Origin: Patagioenas fasciata
Taxonomy: Eukaryota > Chordata > Aves > Columbiformes > Columbidae
Reading direction: 5' to 3'
DNA length: 64,000 nucleotides
NCBI RefSeq assembly: GCF_037038585.1
Contig: NC_092526.1
Coordinates: forward strand, 7,526,001-7,590,000
Part shown: positions 12,401 to 25,800 of the stretch, piece after piece
How the letters are laid out: the number at the start of each line of letters is the position of its first letter
Numbering within the stretch: the stretch's first letter is position 1
Translations under genes and position numbers: made by a program
The notes under the pieces: generated by a model
Told to the model about the DNA's origin: nothing
The model's input: the letters and a program-made list of their open reading frames with translations, nothing else
The model's database searches: none

Positions 12401-15400
12401 GAAGTTGAATATTTTTTATGTTTATTTTTCTCTCTTGAAAAAAGAAAATCCAGAATATCAGCTTTATTCCTCAGTTTTGTTGTGAAAGTACTTGTGTTGG
12501 TATATTTTTCAAGATAAATACGTTCAACTTAAAACAGTGAGAGCTGAAGCTGTGAGAGATTTGTGTTAGCTGTGGCATTAGCAGTTTCAAGGACTTTGTT
12601 AATACCACCCCTACTCCCACCCCAAATTCGGTTACTGTCAACTTCATAAGCACAAAGAAAGATCTTTTTAAAACCCAGAGTGTTCAAGGTTAAACAAGAT
12701 CTGAGTTCTCATGTAAAAGTCAACAGGGGGAGGGAGAAAGGAGGGAGGAGATGAGTAGGAGAAATGGAGAGGGACCCTAAGAATATCAGGAGTCAACATG
12801 CGATTTGTCTAGAGAGTCAAGTATCTCTATTCAAATTAAATAATGGCATTAGCAGAGCCTAAAGGGACTTTATGGTAAATCGGCATCATATGTAATATCT
12901 ATGACTAGTTAAAGGAGGAAAAAAACCAAAACCAAACACAACAACCAAACAACAACAGAACAAGTTTCGATTAATGCCATATAAAAGGAGACTATTATTT
13001 TTTAAACAACTAGGACTGGGACCCAGAGTTGCCACTTGAGATGCATCCTGCAATAATACAGATTGGATAGTGGGCTTTGCTAGATAAACAAAAGCTTTTT
13101 CATAGATGCAACACTAATTTTCAGAATGTTGCCAGGGCAACAGCAGACTGCAACAAGAATTTCTGAATAATGAGCAGGTGGCAATATACGAAGATCTTAG
13201 ACTCCTGACTGAATTATTCATATGTACTCCTGAATACCGAAGTTTATAAAAGCAATAGCCTTATTCCATCACCACAAATGGTAATACTATATACCCTGTC
13301 TAGAATATTTATTAGAGTTCTAAACATGCATCTCTTTATTGCTTTAACATGATATGCAAGGCAAGATCACTAGTCTGAACATAAAAAGGCTCATGGCTCT
13401 AGTGTAAAGAGACATAAGCCATCGCTTTGCATAAAATACAGTTACACAATCTAAAAGAGTAGGTTTTCTAAATCAAAGTTAAATCTAATTTTCTGTCTAA
13501 GAGTCTCCTTGTGCTGATCCAACAATAATTCCAGCGGTATGGGAACAAATCTTGACAATTACAAAATAACGACCAGACTAACTGAGAAGAACTGGACAAA
13601 CTTTATCCATCATGAACATCCACAGTAGGAATTTTGCCACATACGCAATGCCACGGAGGAAGGCCTTATGCGCAGTTTAGAGATAGTCTGTTATTGCACT
13701 TGAAAAGCAATGGCAGCAAGACTTGGCACGATTTTTGTTAATTTAAAATTTTCAACTCTGGTAAGTCAATATACTAGTAAAGCTTCAGAAAAAAACAACT
13801 CCTCCATCTGGTTTTCCAACAAAGTCTATGATTTGAATATCTGGATGAAGCAAGCTATAACGTTCTTCTTTTGCTGCATATGACAGAAGATAATTAGTTT
13901 AGTTTATTTTAGGACTGAACTGTTCTACCCTGGGAGTTCACTGAGAAGCCCCCAACCTGCCTCACCTTTTGGGGCTTTTTGTCTCGGATCTCTGTTTTAA
14001 ACACAAATAAAAATAGTAAGATTTGTAGTTATTCTAAGCAAAGTTCCCAAATTCTGGAGATAACAGTATATGTATTGAGATATAAATTCATATACCACAA
14101 GTTGACTGTATATTAATGCTTGTAACTACAAACTTGTTTTACAAAGCTGACATCAAAAAAGGTTGCAAAACCACAGTAAAAGTTGGATAATCTAATTATT
14201 TGATATTGCTTTGATAAATACTCTTCAGTTCTCTGTGAAGTACCTCTATATACTAAGTGAAATTGTTTCAGTTGAGTTGATTTTCAATTAATGTGCATTA
14301 ATTTCAGGACAAGCCCTGGAATAAGCTACAAATGAAATTGTTTTGTCATCACGTGTGACAGTTTTACAGATCTGGATACCCCACAGACCACCAGAACTGT
14401 TTTTTAAACTGAAGTTCATCCAGTGAAATCTCACAGAAATAAGCTAACACCTGGTCAAGTTCTACCAGCAAAGCCTGGCATGTCAGCAAAGCTTCTTGAA
14501 TTAGGTTTTAAGTAAATCAGCTTTCTGTAGAATCCACAATTCAAGAAGAATGTTCAGTGGAGACAGACTAACTTGCAGAAGATTGAAGTAACTGATTCTC
14601 AGAGCTAGTCTTCCACATTGTTTATAAATGAGCTGCTGTCCTCTGCAGCAGCTTCAGTCTAAATGGGTTTAAGATCCAGTGCTGAGCAGCACCCTGCATT
14701 GCAACTGAACCTCGCAAACTCCTTTGTTCAGCTTTCTGGTCAAAGGAGGTCAGAAGACAACTGCCTCATTAATATGATGGCCTCATCCAACAGCTGTTTA
14801 AGCATGATTTTATATCCCTAAACTGAAAATTCTGGTAACAAAGGAAAGTAGAGTAAAATCAGCATCTTGCTGCTTCCAAATGAACACTTCTGAAAGCATG
14901 TAATCAGAACAGCAGCTTAATTGTCCAGACCTAAGCACAAGGAGACAGAGAGCTGATTATCCTTTTCCCTAACTGGAAAAAAAAAAACATGAAGCATCAT
15001 TTTCAGCCACCTTGTTACTCAGACATCTCAAAAATATTCCATCTTCTTAAGAAGTAGGGCGTTCAGTCAAGGAAGCAATGCTAACTTTTACACTAAATAT
15101 CATTTTTTTTTGTGATTGCATATCCTCCTCTTTCATGGTATAATCACCAAAACAAGAGGCTGTGCATTAAAGAAACTTATCAGGATCAAACACTGTATCT
15201 CTCTTTAGAGCAAAGGGAGAGAGGAAAAGTAAACTTAATGAAGATTTGTTTTATAGCATAATGGATTTTTTCTTTTTTTACTTTAAAAAATTATGAACAT
15301 AGGACAAATACCACCACCAGTAAGTTTATATTCTGAAGGATCTCTGTAACTCTTAGCCTTCAAAGTTTAGATGAGAAACCAATACAGTGAATTAGAACTT

Positions 15401-15910
15401 AGTGAATTTATTTGAAAAGTTTTCTGGAAAACTAGTTAAGATACAAATATAAATGCATGAGGGAACTGAAAAACAAGCACCAGAGTTTCCTTCAAAAATA
15501 CCTCAAAGATGGCATGACCAAACCATTGCAGATTTGACAGGAGAAAAAACCCACCCTCAAAATGCAAATACCAAATGCACCTTTCTTTAGCTGAACACAG
15601 GCATACACACCTAAGTTTGGGGGTAGAAACATTTTGAAAACTTGAAAGAACAGGAAAGCAAATCTTGCTGGAAATCAGATTTTTTACATCTTAAGGGTGC
15701 TTATTTACGATCTAGATTATGCCTTGCCTAACACACTCAGGAGGTGTGAACAGACCAGAAGGTCAGTGCTACAGTCATTCTCTGTGATACCAAATGTGGG
15801 ATAAAGAAAGGAGATGGTTTGAAGAGACAGTAATCTTTAATACTGCTCTATTACTGAAAAAGTCACTCCTTGAAGATCTTATTCATACAGTCGGAGTATT
15901 CAAGCAAGGA

Positions 15911-15958
15911 AGGATTATTAATAATTAATAGAACAGCTGTTAATAATTATTAGAATCC
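15911..15958. repeat. Short AT-rich inverted repeat
   Basis: GGATTATTAATAATTAATA and TAATAATTATTAGAATCCC are approximate reverse complements around a 10-nt centre (GAACAGCTGT). The core TAATTATTA and the outer AATCC match. Short and AT-rich, so chance or a small mobile-element end cannot be excluded. Confidence 0.4.
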
Positions 15959-18900
15959 CACATTTCTCTGACCAAAAGGCTTTACTCAATCTAGGACAGG
16001 GACTTTGACATAGCCTCAGGATACAACAATCCATGGACTGAGGATAATCACACTACCATTGATGCATATATATGAAAAGATACTGATTAATTTTATGCAG
16101 CATTTAACAATGTTATATGTGTACATTACTTAAGAAATCTTCTCTAAAACACCTGTGGAACCCTAAGACAGAGGAAGAAGGGGCTGGAAAAGGAGGAGAA
16201 CCCTTTAAAAGCAATAACTGCAAATTTAGCTGGGTGAATAAAGGCAAAGAAAAAGAAAATGCCAGCCCAAAGCAGACTGGCCAACCAAAAGGTAAGCCAT
16301 GGAAGACAGGAACACACATTACCGGTCTGAGTCAGAACTTGCTAACAAAATGTTCATTATCCATATAAATAGAAAAAGAACACAAGAAAACCAGTACAGC
16401 ACATCTGAAATGTGAATTGAAAGAGTACATTCAAAAGGAAAAAAAATATTGACAACGTAAATGCTGAAAACAGCATACTCACTAACTACAGAAAATTAGA
16501 AGAACTGTCTCATCAGATCAGCAGTCCTGAAGCAGAGATTTTTTTTTTAACAGTACCAAATACATGATGGTATCATTTGATGTTAGAATAACAAACACAG
16601 AACTAAACATAAGGAAAAAATAACTGAATGCCTGGCTTTTCAAAAAATTTTGAAGGAAAGAATGAATCAAAGGCACCAAAGTCAATGGAAAATGAGTTAA
16701 CAGAAAAACATGTTTAACACAGAGATTATGCCAAACAGCTATATTTAATAAAACAATATTTCTTATGAAAAATAAATGGGGTAGGACTAAACTATTTGAA
16801 ATATATGTGGTACTATACAGGAAATTGATAGAGACAATGAAGATTAACAAAAACTATTTTAGTAATTACAATGCTTACTAACAAAAGGTTTAACAAGGAG
16901 TGGATTAAAAGAAGGGACAATTGGGTAAGGCAGTGAGGGGAAAATGGGCAAGGGGGTCAGCAATGGAGCTTTGTTTCATTTCAGTCCTACTACGTGAGAT
17001 GTAATACTAACATCTTTGGATCACAAATGTGGGAATTACCATCAGCAGAGGCAAAAACATGATCTTAAAGATACTGATAACAGTACTGGCTCTTACCAAT
17101 GACCGAAATTCTTTAACAAAGTAATCATCCAATAGAAACCAGATGGAAGATAAATAAATAGTTAAATAATATTAATGAGTATTGATTCTAAGACTAAACT
17201 CACAATGCAAGGTAGCCTTGAAAAAGGTAAATGCAGTAAGATGTACCTACCACTCAAGTTATTCTGAGAAAAGCTACAGAAGCATAAATGCCATTCTAAT
17301 AAAGCCCTGGTGAGACCCTAAATGGAAGATGGTACTTGCACTGATAAAGACTTGCATGGAAAACATAATTTCATTCTAAAAACCAGGTAGCTGAAAACAA
17401 GACTGACAGAGGCCACCTAGCTTAGTCAAAATACAGACTGAATGGGACAGGTCTTCATCAGAAAGCACTTGTCGCTATAGTAGGTAACAGGTGGGTAGAA
17501 AAGCTACTTAAGCGAGAAGAAAATGCTACCACAAAACCATGTGTCTATAAATTTGCCACAGTCAGCCAGGCTGGAGGCCAGGAGACATCACAGAACCAGA
17601 TTTTACAACTGCAGGAAAGACAACAGCCAGCAATTTAATTGACATTTAGATAAATTTTGACACTGTGATGAAAGGATTATTTGCTGTAATAAGAAGGGCC
17701 CGAACTAAGTGACCCATAGAGTCTCTCCTTTCAGGCTCCAGGCATATTCATGCAATACAGAGTGCATTAAGTTGCATACTTCTCCACAGACATTTCATTA
17801 TTTTACTGATAATTACTGCTGTTCAATACCAGAGTGCCTTGATGCCTAGATTTAGTAGGAATCAACTGAAAATTTTTGTTTCATCCAATTTTACTTTCAA
17901 TTAGCCTGGTAAGAAGTCTTCTTAGGGTCAGCAAGAATTTTTCCTTTAATTTAAAAGAAACTGGATTAGTCTACTTACTCGTACTTTGTTCCTAAAAATC
18001 TCAAAGAATAGCTTAAAAATGAATTTTGTGTCCTCCAGCATTTTCTATGCAAGTCTATTTTATAATATCAGATGTGAGAGAATTCATCTTCTTCACAGTA
18101 GCCATGCCTACATTTAACCTACATATAGTAGATGTGCATTCTGAACACAAAAATAGCTTAAAAGTTTTAAAATCACTGCCATTATAACCATGTAACTGCA
18201 GCATCTGCAGACATGAATAAAATATGGATAGAGAAAACTACTGATACCACAAACGTAAGAGTCCCAAGATTAATAAGTTATGAGCAGTATTAAAGCTGAA
18301 TGCCTGTTAACTTCATGCATGAGGACCTTCTTACTTGTCATACCAAGAACTAGTCAGCTGCCCAGATACAGAAGTGGAATGTGGGCAGATATGGCACAGA
18401 TCTACAGGAGACTCTGTTGCCTCTCTGGAGCAGCACAGTGAGACATGACATTCAGCCAGACAACTAAGAATCACTCTGATCTCAGTCAAGCAACAGGCTT
18501 CAGCATTATCACAACCGACCTAAAACGTGCATGAATTCACACATTGCCTGATCAAAGCTGAAAAATCTTTTCAAGGTCTTTCACCCTACACTGTTCCAGG
18601 TGTTAAAAATGGGCTAAATCATTTCCTGCTTAAAATTAGCTTATATTTCATTCCATATTGGAAGAGAGGGCAAGAAAGAGAATACCTACATGTTTACATT
18701 TCTTGATCTTTACAGAATGTTATAATTTTAAGCCTTCACACTGTTGTGGACCAAGCCTCCATAAAGTCACTTCAAAACTTTGCATGTCCCCTTTCCTCCT
18801 CCCAATCTATACTGCAAGGATGACATCTCACAGAAATACTGGCCCTGGGTTGTGGTAAGGTTTTAAACCCTTGAAAAAGTTGCTTATTTTTCTGTGACAA

Positions 18901-21518
18901 TAATGCAATGCACAATGAAACACATGCCTAGAATCCTTTTTAGGGATTATTTGCAATGAAAATACATTTAAGATAACTTCGATGTGCTTTGAAAACAAAC
19001 AAAAAAAAAGAAACCACAACACCTAAACCAGGTGTTGTAAACTAGATTTGTAATCTTCATTGGAAGAACAAATCAAAGACTCATTATTTTCAATGTGTAG
19101 AGTAGGAGTACTATGAGCAGATGCTATTAGTATCCCATTATCCATTTTACCACAGTTTCTTCCATTGAAGTATATGCAACAGTCATTAACACAAGAAAAT
19201 TAGTCAGCTTTCCTTGGTTTTCCCTTGGAAAGCCATTAGGCAAAAGTTCTTGTCCAGGAATAGTCTTGCTTCCCAAGTGTAAGAACGATAAGGATGCATC
19301 AACTCAAAAAGACAAGCCAAGTTTTACTTTGAGTCAAAACACTGACATTCTATGCACCTATGCTAACCAATCAAGCTACTTTTAAGTGAAAACAGAAATA
19401 GGCAAGGGTTCAGTTCTTCCTTTAAGTTATGGAATAGATTCAACAGTTTATAGAAGAAAGGAAGAAAAAGAAGTGAATCCTGGCAGCAAGTTTTACTATT
19501 TAAACACCTACAGAGCACATTGAACTTGAAATGTAGCTCTTCATCCAAAGGACAGAGGGGATTTACAATGCTTTAAAGGAAATAGGCTTTTTACTGTACC
19601 TTCTGTTGAAATGCTCCAAATCACACTTTGATAACATGGAGAAGAATTCCCCACGACCTGATTTACTGGTTTTGCTACTGCATCGTTTGGGTACAAAAGC
19701 TTGATGTTTGATCAAAGCCCAAGTTATAAGGGTCAACAATTTCTCTCTGTCTCTCAGAACACCGACTGTATCTCCAAAAGAATATACTGAATTTTCTGAG
19801 ATCACTTAGAATATGAAAACAGATGGAAATCTTGTGGATCCAGCATGCTGATCAATGATGCAACTGCTCCCAGCTACTCATCACCAGCAGGAGGTTTTTA
19901 TGCCCAAAGCTCTGACATCAAAAGGGACTGTGAGAACACTCCTCAATCTGCTGTTGGCAGAAGCAGTTGAGTGAGTTCAGGCTCCACTCACCAGCTGCAC
20001 ATCAACAGCCGTTTCTAGATTCAGCTGTGCTAGAGAAGCCACTGATCTCACTTCCAGTCACCATTTCCTCCATCTGCCAGTTAAACTGCTCCTGTGAGCC
20101 TCCCCATATACCTTTCAATTTGATAGAATAAGTAAGCGACCTACATCTTACACAGCTGAAAGTGAAATGTTCAGACAGTCTTCACAATAACTCACTTAAC
20201 AGATCAGTTAAGAATATGTCAATATGATGGCCTCTTTCACAAAGACAGATATTTTCAAGGAGCACATCTATTTCTATCCTGCTTCACCATAACGTAAAGT
20301 GGTTCAGTTGGACACTAAGAAAGCTATAACACCTTACTGAACTGTGAATATACTTCTTCAAAACAAGTGTGGTAGGTTAATTGCTAGGCAATCATACAAA
20401 ACAATTTTTAGAAAAATACAAAACTCAGCACCAGATCTTTGCTAAGAATGGTCAGCTAAACCAAATCAAACAATGACACTTTCTACATTTATGCCTTTAA
20501 GAAATTTTTTGACCTGGTAATGCAAGTTATCCAAAATCATACTTTCCAATGAAACAGCAACTATGCTATGCTATTTAGCCATAGCTTTAATGATATTTAA
20601 GATGTTTGTCCCAACAAGCTTCAGCCTTCAGACCACTCTATACACATGATCAGACGAAGACCTTTCATAAAGGGCAGCAGAAACTTGCTCACAAATAAAC
20701 GTGGAGAGGAGGTAGAGGAAAAATTTGAGTGTTAAGTGAAGGGCAATAAAAGACCATTTTACACAAAATTTTTTGAGTTACATATTAAAAACTAACAAGA
20801 ATCAATGTTGGGAAGGAGATAAAAGAACAACTTTGCAGCAGATGAACAAAACAGTATATAAATGTTTATACAGAAACTAATGACTGCACAGGGATAATGC
20901 CCCATTCCCTTCTAGAGATCCAAGATAAAGAACAAAAAAGAAATAAGCATCCTACAGCCCTGCTCTTCAAATCTACAGTTTGCTTCAGCAGGTTGGATAC
21001 AAATCTACAATAATCAAATTTAATATTCTTGGAAAACTAATTCTACATATTGGAGAATAATTCTTATAATAAAATGACACATTGACAGGATTCTCATAAT
21101 GCATACATTAAGCTGCAGACTAACTTATGTACAAGTGTAGCAGTGGATGCTGTTCTGTAATTAAGGCTACTGAGCTTCCATAAATCTAGTTTCAGACATT
21201 ATTTCCTCTAAAGCATTCCTTCAAAAAGTTATGAAATCAAAATAAGATTATAGGTAGGCTGAAAGTACAATTCTCCCAACAATATTTAATCATAATCCAT
21301 TGCTGATTTATGATCTCCTAGAAACAGAGCTTTCCAATACCCTTTTCAAAAATCTCTTAAGAAACACAAAGAAAGACAAAGTCTACATCAATGGGGTTAG
21401 AGAGATGCTACCCATCATCCACAGTAAGCACCATATTAAGGCATTCACATAGATTCTTCTTGCCCAAAGAATACGGTGTGAATGACTTTATTATTCAGGC
21501 CTTGTATTGCCAAAAGTT

Positions 21519-21534
21519 AAAAAAAAAAAAAAAA
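21519..21534. repeat. Poly-A tract, 16 nt
   Basis: Sixteen A residues. Simple repeat in the presumed R3HDM1 intron. Confidence 0.75.
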
Positions 21535-22590
21535 TTTCCTTTACTAAAAGGCTCAATTTGCAATGCAGTGGTTAACAAAAGCCCCTGAGTCATTCCTATC
21601 CAGCCATTACTAGGTGGGGAATGTACATTGGAAAACTGCCACTAAAAGCTTAACTGGGCTCCCTAACCCCAACATTACTGCAGTCCTTCCAACCCAGTGG
21701 TGCCAGGATTACAGAACACCACTTCTATGAAAGCTCCTTAGACGTCACACCCATGAACTACAGTATTTTGTATTTACTGGCTACTGCTTAACTCTGTTCC
21801 TATCTACAAAATAAGATGTATTAGAATATGCTGGGAAATTTTAGAATCCATACACTTTAACAGTAATGTTTTTGGCCACCACTAATCAGGACATCCAAAG
21901 TTGTTGCTATTTTTTTATGCAGGAAGTAAAAGTTACAGCCTAGGGTCATCTAGCTCACCAAAATTGAACACCGATGTCAATATGTATTAAAGGTTTTAAA
22001 AAATTGAATGTATGCTATGTTGCAGTAATTTCAAACTTTATATTGCTTCATTAACATTATTTGACAACCCACTCTCTATAAACATGCAGTCAAAAGTCTC
22101 ATTTCCTCTGACGAGACCAAAAAATGCAACAGTATCAACTACTTCTAAAAGACCAGAATAGAGTACCTTCAAACTTCAAACATACCATGGTATTTTAAGA
22201 GATGTGGCGCTACATTTCTTAGTAAAATGAACTCTGGGGATAAGTAAATGTGTCTAAATGGTGATACAAAGATACACGAACCTAAATAACCCAGGGTACT
22301 GGAGCAAACTGACAGCACCTATAAACTGGATAAAACAAAACCCCACAGTATTCATGCTTCATACCCAGAGCTATAACTACAGCACTTCACCTAGAACATC
22401 CAGCTATTTTGAAGAACTTTCACAAACAGAATTTAAGCCAAGTAGTATAAGAAAGACTATGATGTGAGGCAAATACACCAAAACATGAGAAATTAAAAAC
22501 AAAAACAAGTTAAAGAAAGGAAAAAAAAAAGTGTAGATGGAATTATGATTAAGGAAGAGGAAAGTGGTAGTTTTTCCTTCTTTATTCTTA

Positions 22591-22602
22591 CACACACACA
22601 CA
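22591..22602. repeat. Short (CA)6 microsatellite
   Basis: Six CA dinucleotides. A minor simple repeat. Confidence 0.7.
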
Positions 22603-23454
22603 AAACCAAGATTTAACCAGAGGACCACTGACACAGATTTGCAAAATTCACCCTTCCCATATCTTTAACAGCTTTCTGGAAAACTGCTAACAAACCTAAG
22701 CCAGTACACTGCACACCCCTTAAAATAACTGGTACTCAGTCAAACTCATTTTCACGCCTGAGAAAAGTAGTATTTGATTTTGATAGTAATTTACAGTTCT
22801 GTAAAATAAAAAGTGACCTACCAATAGTGAGCAATACAGTTACAAATACTACATTTTCCAACTTCAAAGACTTTGAAGACACGAGTCGTAATATCATCTT
22901 TACCTCAGGGCTTTTTTTTTTTTTAATTGAGAAATACAAGCTATAAATTACAGGTTTTCTACAAAATACTCTAACCCCTGACATCACAGTATTTACTGTA
23001 AAACAAATGCTTAATATTAGCTGCTTGGCAATACTATCATTTGTAACAAGCAAATGGAAGACTGTAGAAGAAAATATGTTTCCATTTCTTTCTTCTGAAT
23101 AGCAAATTGTTTGAATAAAACCTTTTGATAAAATTATTTCAGAACATAGTTTTTGTTGCTTGCACTTCAGCAATAAATGCTTATTCCTAAGCTAACATTC
23201 ACAAGAAATACTGCACTGGAAGATTGCTGTGATCATGTCTTCTGCTTAGTATTAAATCAAAAAGCAAGTCTCAAGTACAATACTCCCTGTATAAGAGAAG
23301 ACATGATAAAGTAATCCTGTTGAAAATCGCAAGTTAATGCCTGAATGGGAAAAATCTAGCTTCAGACACCCAGAGAAAAAAACCCAACACATTCCCTATT
23401 CTATATTAGGCACAGAAGATCTCTCAAATTTCAGGTTAATGAAATAAGGGTATT

Positions 23455-23552
23455 AAAAAAAAAACCAACCAACCAAACAAAAAAGCCCACACACCAACAA
23501 CAACCACCACAAACAAAAACGACAGACACCAACCAAGCAAAACACCACACGC
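23455..23552. repeat. A/C-rich low-complexity tract
   Basis: About 100 bases made almost wholly of A and C, with irregular CCAA, CAA and CACA motifs. On the - strand, the presumed R3HDM1 sense strand, this is a T/G-rich tract about 1.2 kb inside the gene from the candidate exon 1 donor. Similar smaller tracts lie near 3175 and 12930. Confidence 0.7.
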
Positions 23553-24687
23553 TTTTGTAGATTATATTATCTGACAATGCACCCTAAACAAAGTATCCAT
23601 CACTCATTTGGAGTTTTTTCCATCACCTTCCAGCTCTCTATAGGGATCACACAAATCCACCAACATGTATCTTGTACTAAAGGCTTAATAATGAAAAACA
23701 GAATTTGTGCTAATCTCTTAGTGTGAATGATCTGAATTCTTATTACACTCAATGTAAGAAACTGCTACACCTCACTTCTTTTTCTGTCTCATTCTGTCTC
23801 ACTCACGAAGTAAAATCCTTTTTCAGCGCTGAAAACTCATTTTAAAATGTTATTAAAAGAGTGTAAAAACCAGGTTGTGACACAATTTGCTCTCCATTCT
23901 ACTTACACTTTGGATTATTGTACGCTAGACATATCCACGGGGAGAATTGTCCAACATGCGACAGGCACACACAAAAAAAGTAATAAAACAGCCCTCCTGC
24001 ACCACTATTGTAGGCACCACGAATATATTTTCCCCTCAGACAACATAAGGAGCGGTCTAATAGGAACCCAGGATGGCCGCTGGTAACCCGGGGGGCTGGA
24101 CCCGAACAACCCGCCCCTGCAACATCTGGCAGCCCCAGCGTTCGGCCCCGCCGACCGGCTCCTCAGCCCCGGCTCGCCCAGGGACCAACATCCCGCAGCG
24201 AGGAACCGCAGCAGTGCGGCCGGGACAGATCCCAGGCCGGGCCGGCTCAGGACTGCTGCGGGCCGAGGGCACAGCCCCGAGGCCGGCCGGCGGCCCCACG
24301 GTGGGCCGGCGCAGTAGCGCAGCTCCAGGCCGCCGTGCCGTGCCCCGCTCCCCCGGCGGCGGCCAGCCCTGCCTATATTAGGGAAGGGAAACCGGCCCGG
24401 CCTTTCCTCGCCGGACCAGGACCCCCCGTTCCCACGGCGGGCAGGTGCAACCGGCCCCAACGGCCGCTGCGCGCGCATCTCCCCCCCGCGCGGGCCCGCC
24501 CGCTCCGGCGGCGCGGCCGCTCTCCTTCCCTCCCTCCCTCAGCGGCTGCCCCCCGCTCTCCGCACTGCGGGCGCGGCCGACCGCCCCCCTCCCCCCGCTC
24601 TCCTCAGAGGAGTGCGCGGCCCCAGCACCGCCGTACGCGCCCCCGCCCGCAAGGGCGCCTTCCCCGGCGGGGCGGCGGGCTCCTTAC

Positions 24688-24880
24688 CGCGGCAGCGCGG
24701 CCGGCGGGCTGGGGCCGGCGCGGCGGCGGCCTCACGCACGAGGGGCGCTTAACCCCATCGCCAGCCCCGACAGCCGCCCGGGTTCCTCCTGCTGCCGCGG
24801 CGGGGAGAAAGGCCCGCCTCCCCACCGCCGCCAATAGCCACGCGGAAAGATAATGATTAACGGCGGCATGGGCCAATCGG
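24688..24880 (-). other. R3HDM1: Candidate non-coding exon 1 of R3HDM1
   Basis: On the - strand a good 5' splice site, CCGCG|GTAAGGAGC, falls at 24688|24687 inside the CpG island, about 150-190 nt downstream of two CCAAT boxes in the orientation of leftward transcription. That arrangement fits a 5' non-coding first exon. A second possible - strand donor (CCGC|GTAAGAGC) lies at 24935|24934, so the exon could instead be to its right. The start given here is only an estimate and no coding sequence is claimed. Confidence 0.3.
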
Positions 24881-25011
24881 AGGCGCGGCGCCCTCCCCCA
24901 GCGCGGCCGGTGAGTGGCGCTTCTCAGCTCTTACGCGGTGGCAAGCCCGCCCAGAGCGCAGCGGCCAATCTCATGGCGCTGCTGCGTTGACAGACGAATA
25001 GAGCCACCAAT
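24831..25011. promoter_or_regulatory. Four CCAAT boxes (candidate NF-Y array)
   Basis: CCAAT occurs at 24831-24835, 24873-24877, 24965-24969 and 25007-25011, all on the + strand. Start-to-start spacing is 42, 92 and 42 bp, so the array is two pairs with the same internal spacing, about four helical turns. NF-Y commonly binds such boxes in TATA-less divergent promoters. The array sits at the left promoter, where it would serve R3HDM1 directly. Confidence 0.6.
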
Positions 25012-25733
25012 AATAACGCCACCTTGGCGCTAAGACCAGCACTGCCGCGCCCGCCCCCTGTGGGCAGCTGACGACCACTGGCAGCGCGACGGCCCGCAGA
25101 TGGACTGTTCCCGCCACTAATGACAGCCCGTGTGTCCCCTCGGCCCCCCTCCCCCAAGCAGCGGGAACCCTCCCTTGACCGTAACGCGCCCCAGCAGGCC
25201 CGCCGCCGGCTGGCATGCGGTCCATCCCAAGCAGAATCACCGCAGCATCACCCCAGCCTCGCCGGGTGCCCCCTAGTAGCCCTCCCGGCAGTGCGCACCA
25301 GACGCCCGCACCCCGGGCCGGCGCAAGGCAGGGTGGGAGCTGTAGTCCTCTCCGGGCACCTCGGCCTGGCTCCATCCCTCAGCCTCTAGAGCCGGTGGCA
25401 CCGCCTGAAGCGCCCCATCCTGCAGGCTCCCCGCTCAGCCCGGCCCTTAACGCCATCCCTGCGCCTGCCACCCTCTCCTCCCAGCCAGCCCGCCTCTCTC
25501 GGAGCGGCCTCTGTCGTGAGGTAACCGCACCGCTCTCCTTCCTCCGTTCCGCCCCTCGCAGCTCCCCCCGCCTTCCCTCACTCCCCCGCGCACCATCCGA
25601 GCGAAGCAAGGGCCGGTACGAGGCACTGCCGAACAGGAACAGACCGTTTAACTCGCACCCGGGGAAGTGAGATAGGGGAGCGGGGCAGGAGAAAGGTGGT
25701 GCAGAAAACATAAAGAAAAAACGCTCTCCGGGC

Positions 25734-25800
25734 CCGGAAGCGCCGCGCGCGCGAGTGCGCTTCCCGCCCCGCCGCCCTCTGTCGTGCGTCACTTCCGGGC
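25734..25800. promoter_or_regulatory. ETS/GABP and E2F-like sites near presumed ZRANB3 start
   Basis: CCGGAAG at 25734-25740 and CACTTCCGGGC at 25790-25800 are ETS-family cores in opposite orientation. Between them lie TTCCCGCC (25761-25768, E2F-like) and a G/C box. CACGTG follows at 25891. ETS cores just upstream of CpG-island start sites are common in housekeeping and replication genes, which suggests that ZRANB3 transcription begins near 25.8-25.95 kb. Confidence 0.5.

Larger units (their letters stand above)
1..24050 (-). other. R3HDM1: Probable first intron of R3HDM1 (no exon recognised)
   Basis: About 24 kb of AT-rich sequence without any exon I can recognise on either strand. Seen: the + strand looks rich in A and C (for example the A/C tracts near 3175, 12930 and 23460) while sequence right of the CpG island looks rich in T and G, as expected if this part is transcribed from the - strand. 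Known: in human and other amniotes R3HDM1 lies head to head with ZRANB3 and begins with non-coding 5' sequence followed by a long intron. Inferred: this stretch is R3HDM1 intron 1. I looked for the R3HDM1 start (MRMSDTV...) and its R3H-domain residues and did not find them, so the assignment rests on synteny and strand bias only. Intergenic DNA remains possible. Confidence 0.5.

Noticed and set aside
22736..23173. 145-codon open frame on the - strand, the longest outside ZRANB3 exons and the CpG island.
   Set aside because: AT-rich, low third-position GC, no recognisable motif, no splice-like edges. A few such frames are expected by chance in 64 kb.
1..24050. MIR128-1, which resides in an R3HDM1 intron in vertebrates.
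   Set aside because: The mature sequence (TCACAGTGAACCGG) and its reverse complement were not seen. In human it lies in a much later intron.
1..24050. Coding exons of R3HDM1.
   Set aside because: Two ATGTCTGA-like sites on the - strand (near 15030 and 21200) were tried as the R3HDM1 start but run into stops without matching the protein.
24005..25792. Many overlapping open frames up to 172 codons on both strands.
   Set aside because: They lie in the CpG island, where high GC removes stop codons. The translations are Pro/Arg/Gly/Ala-rich and open in several frames at once.
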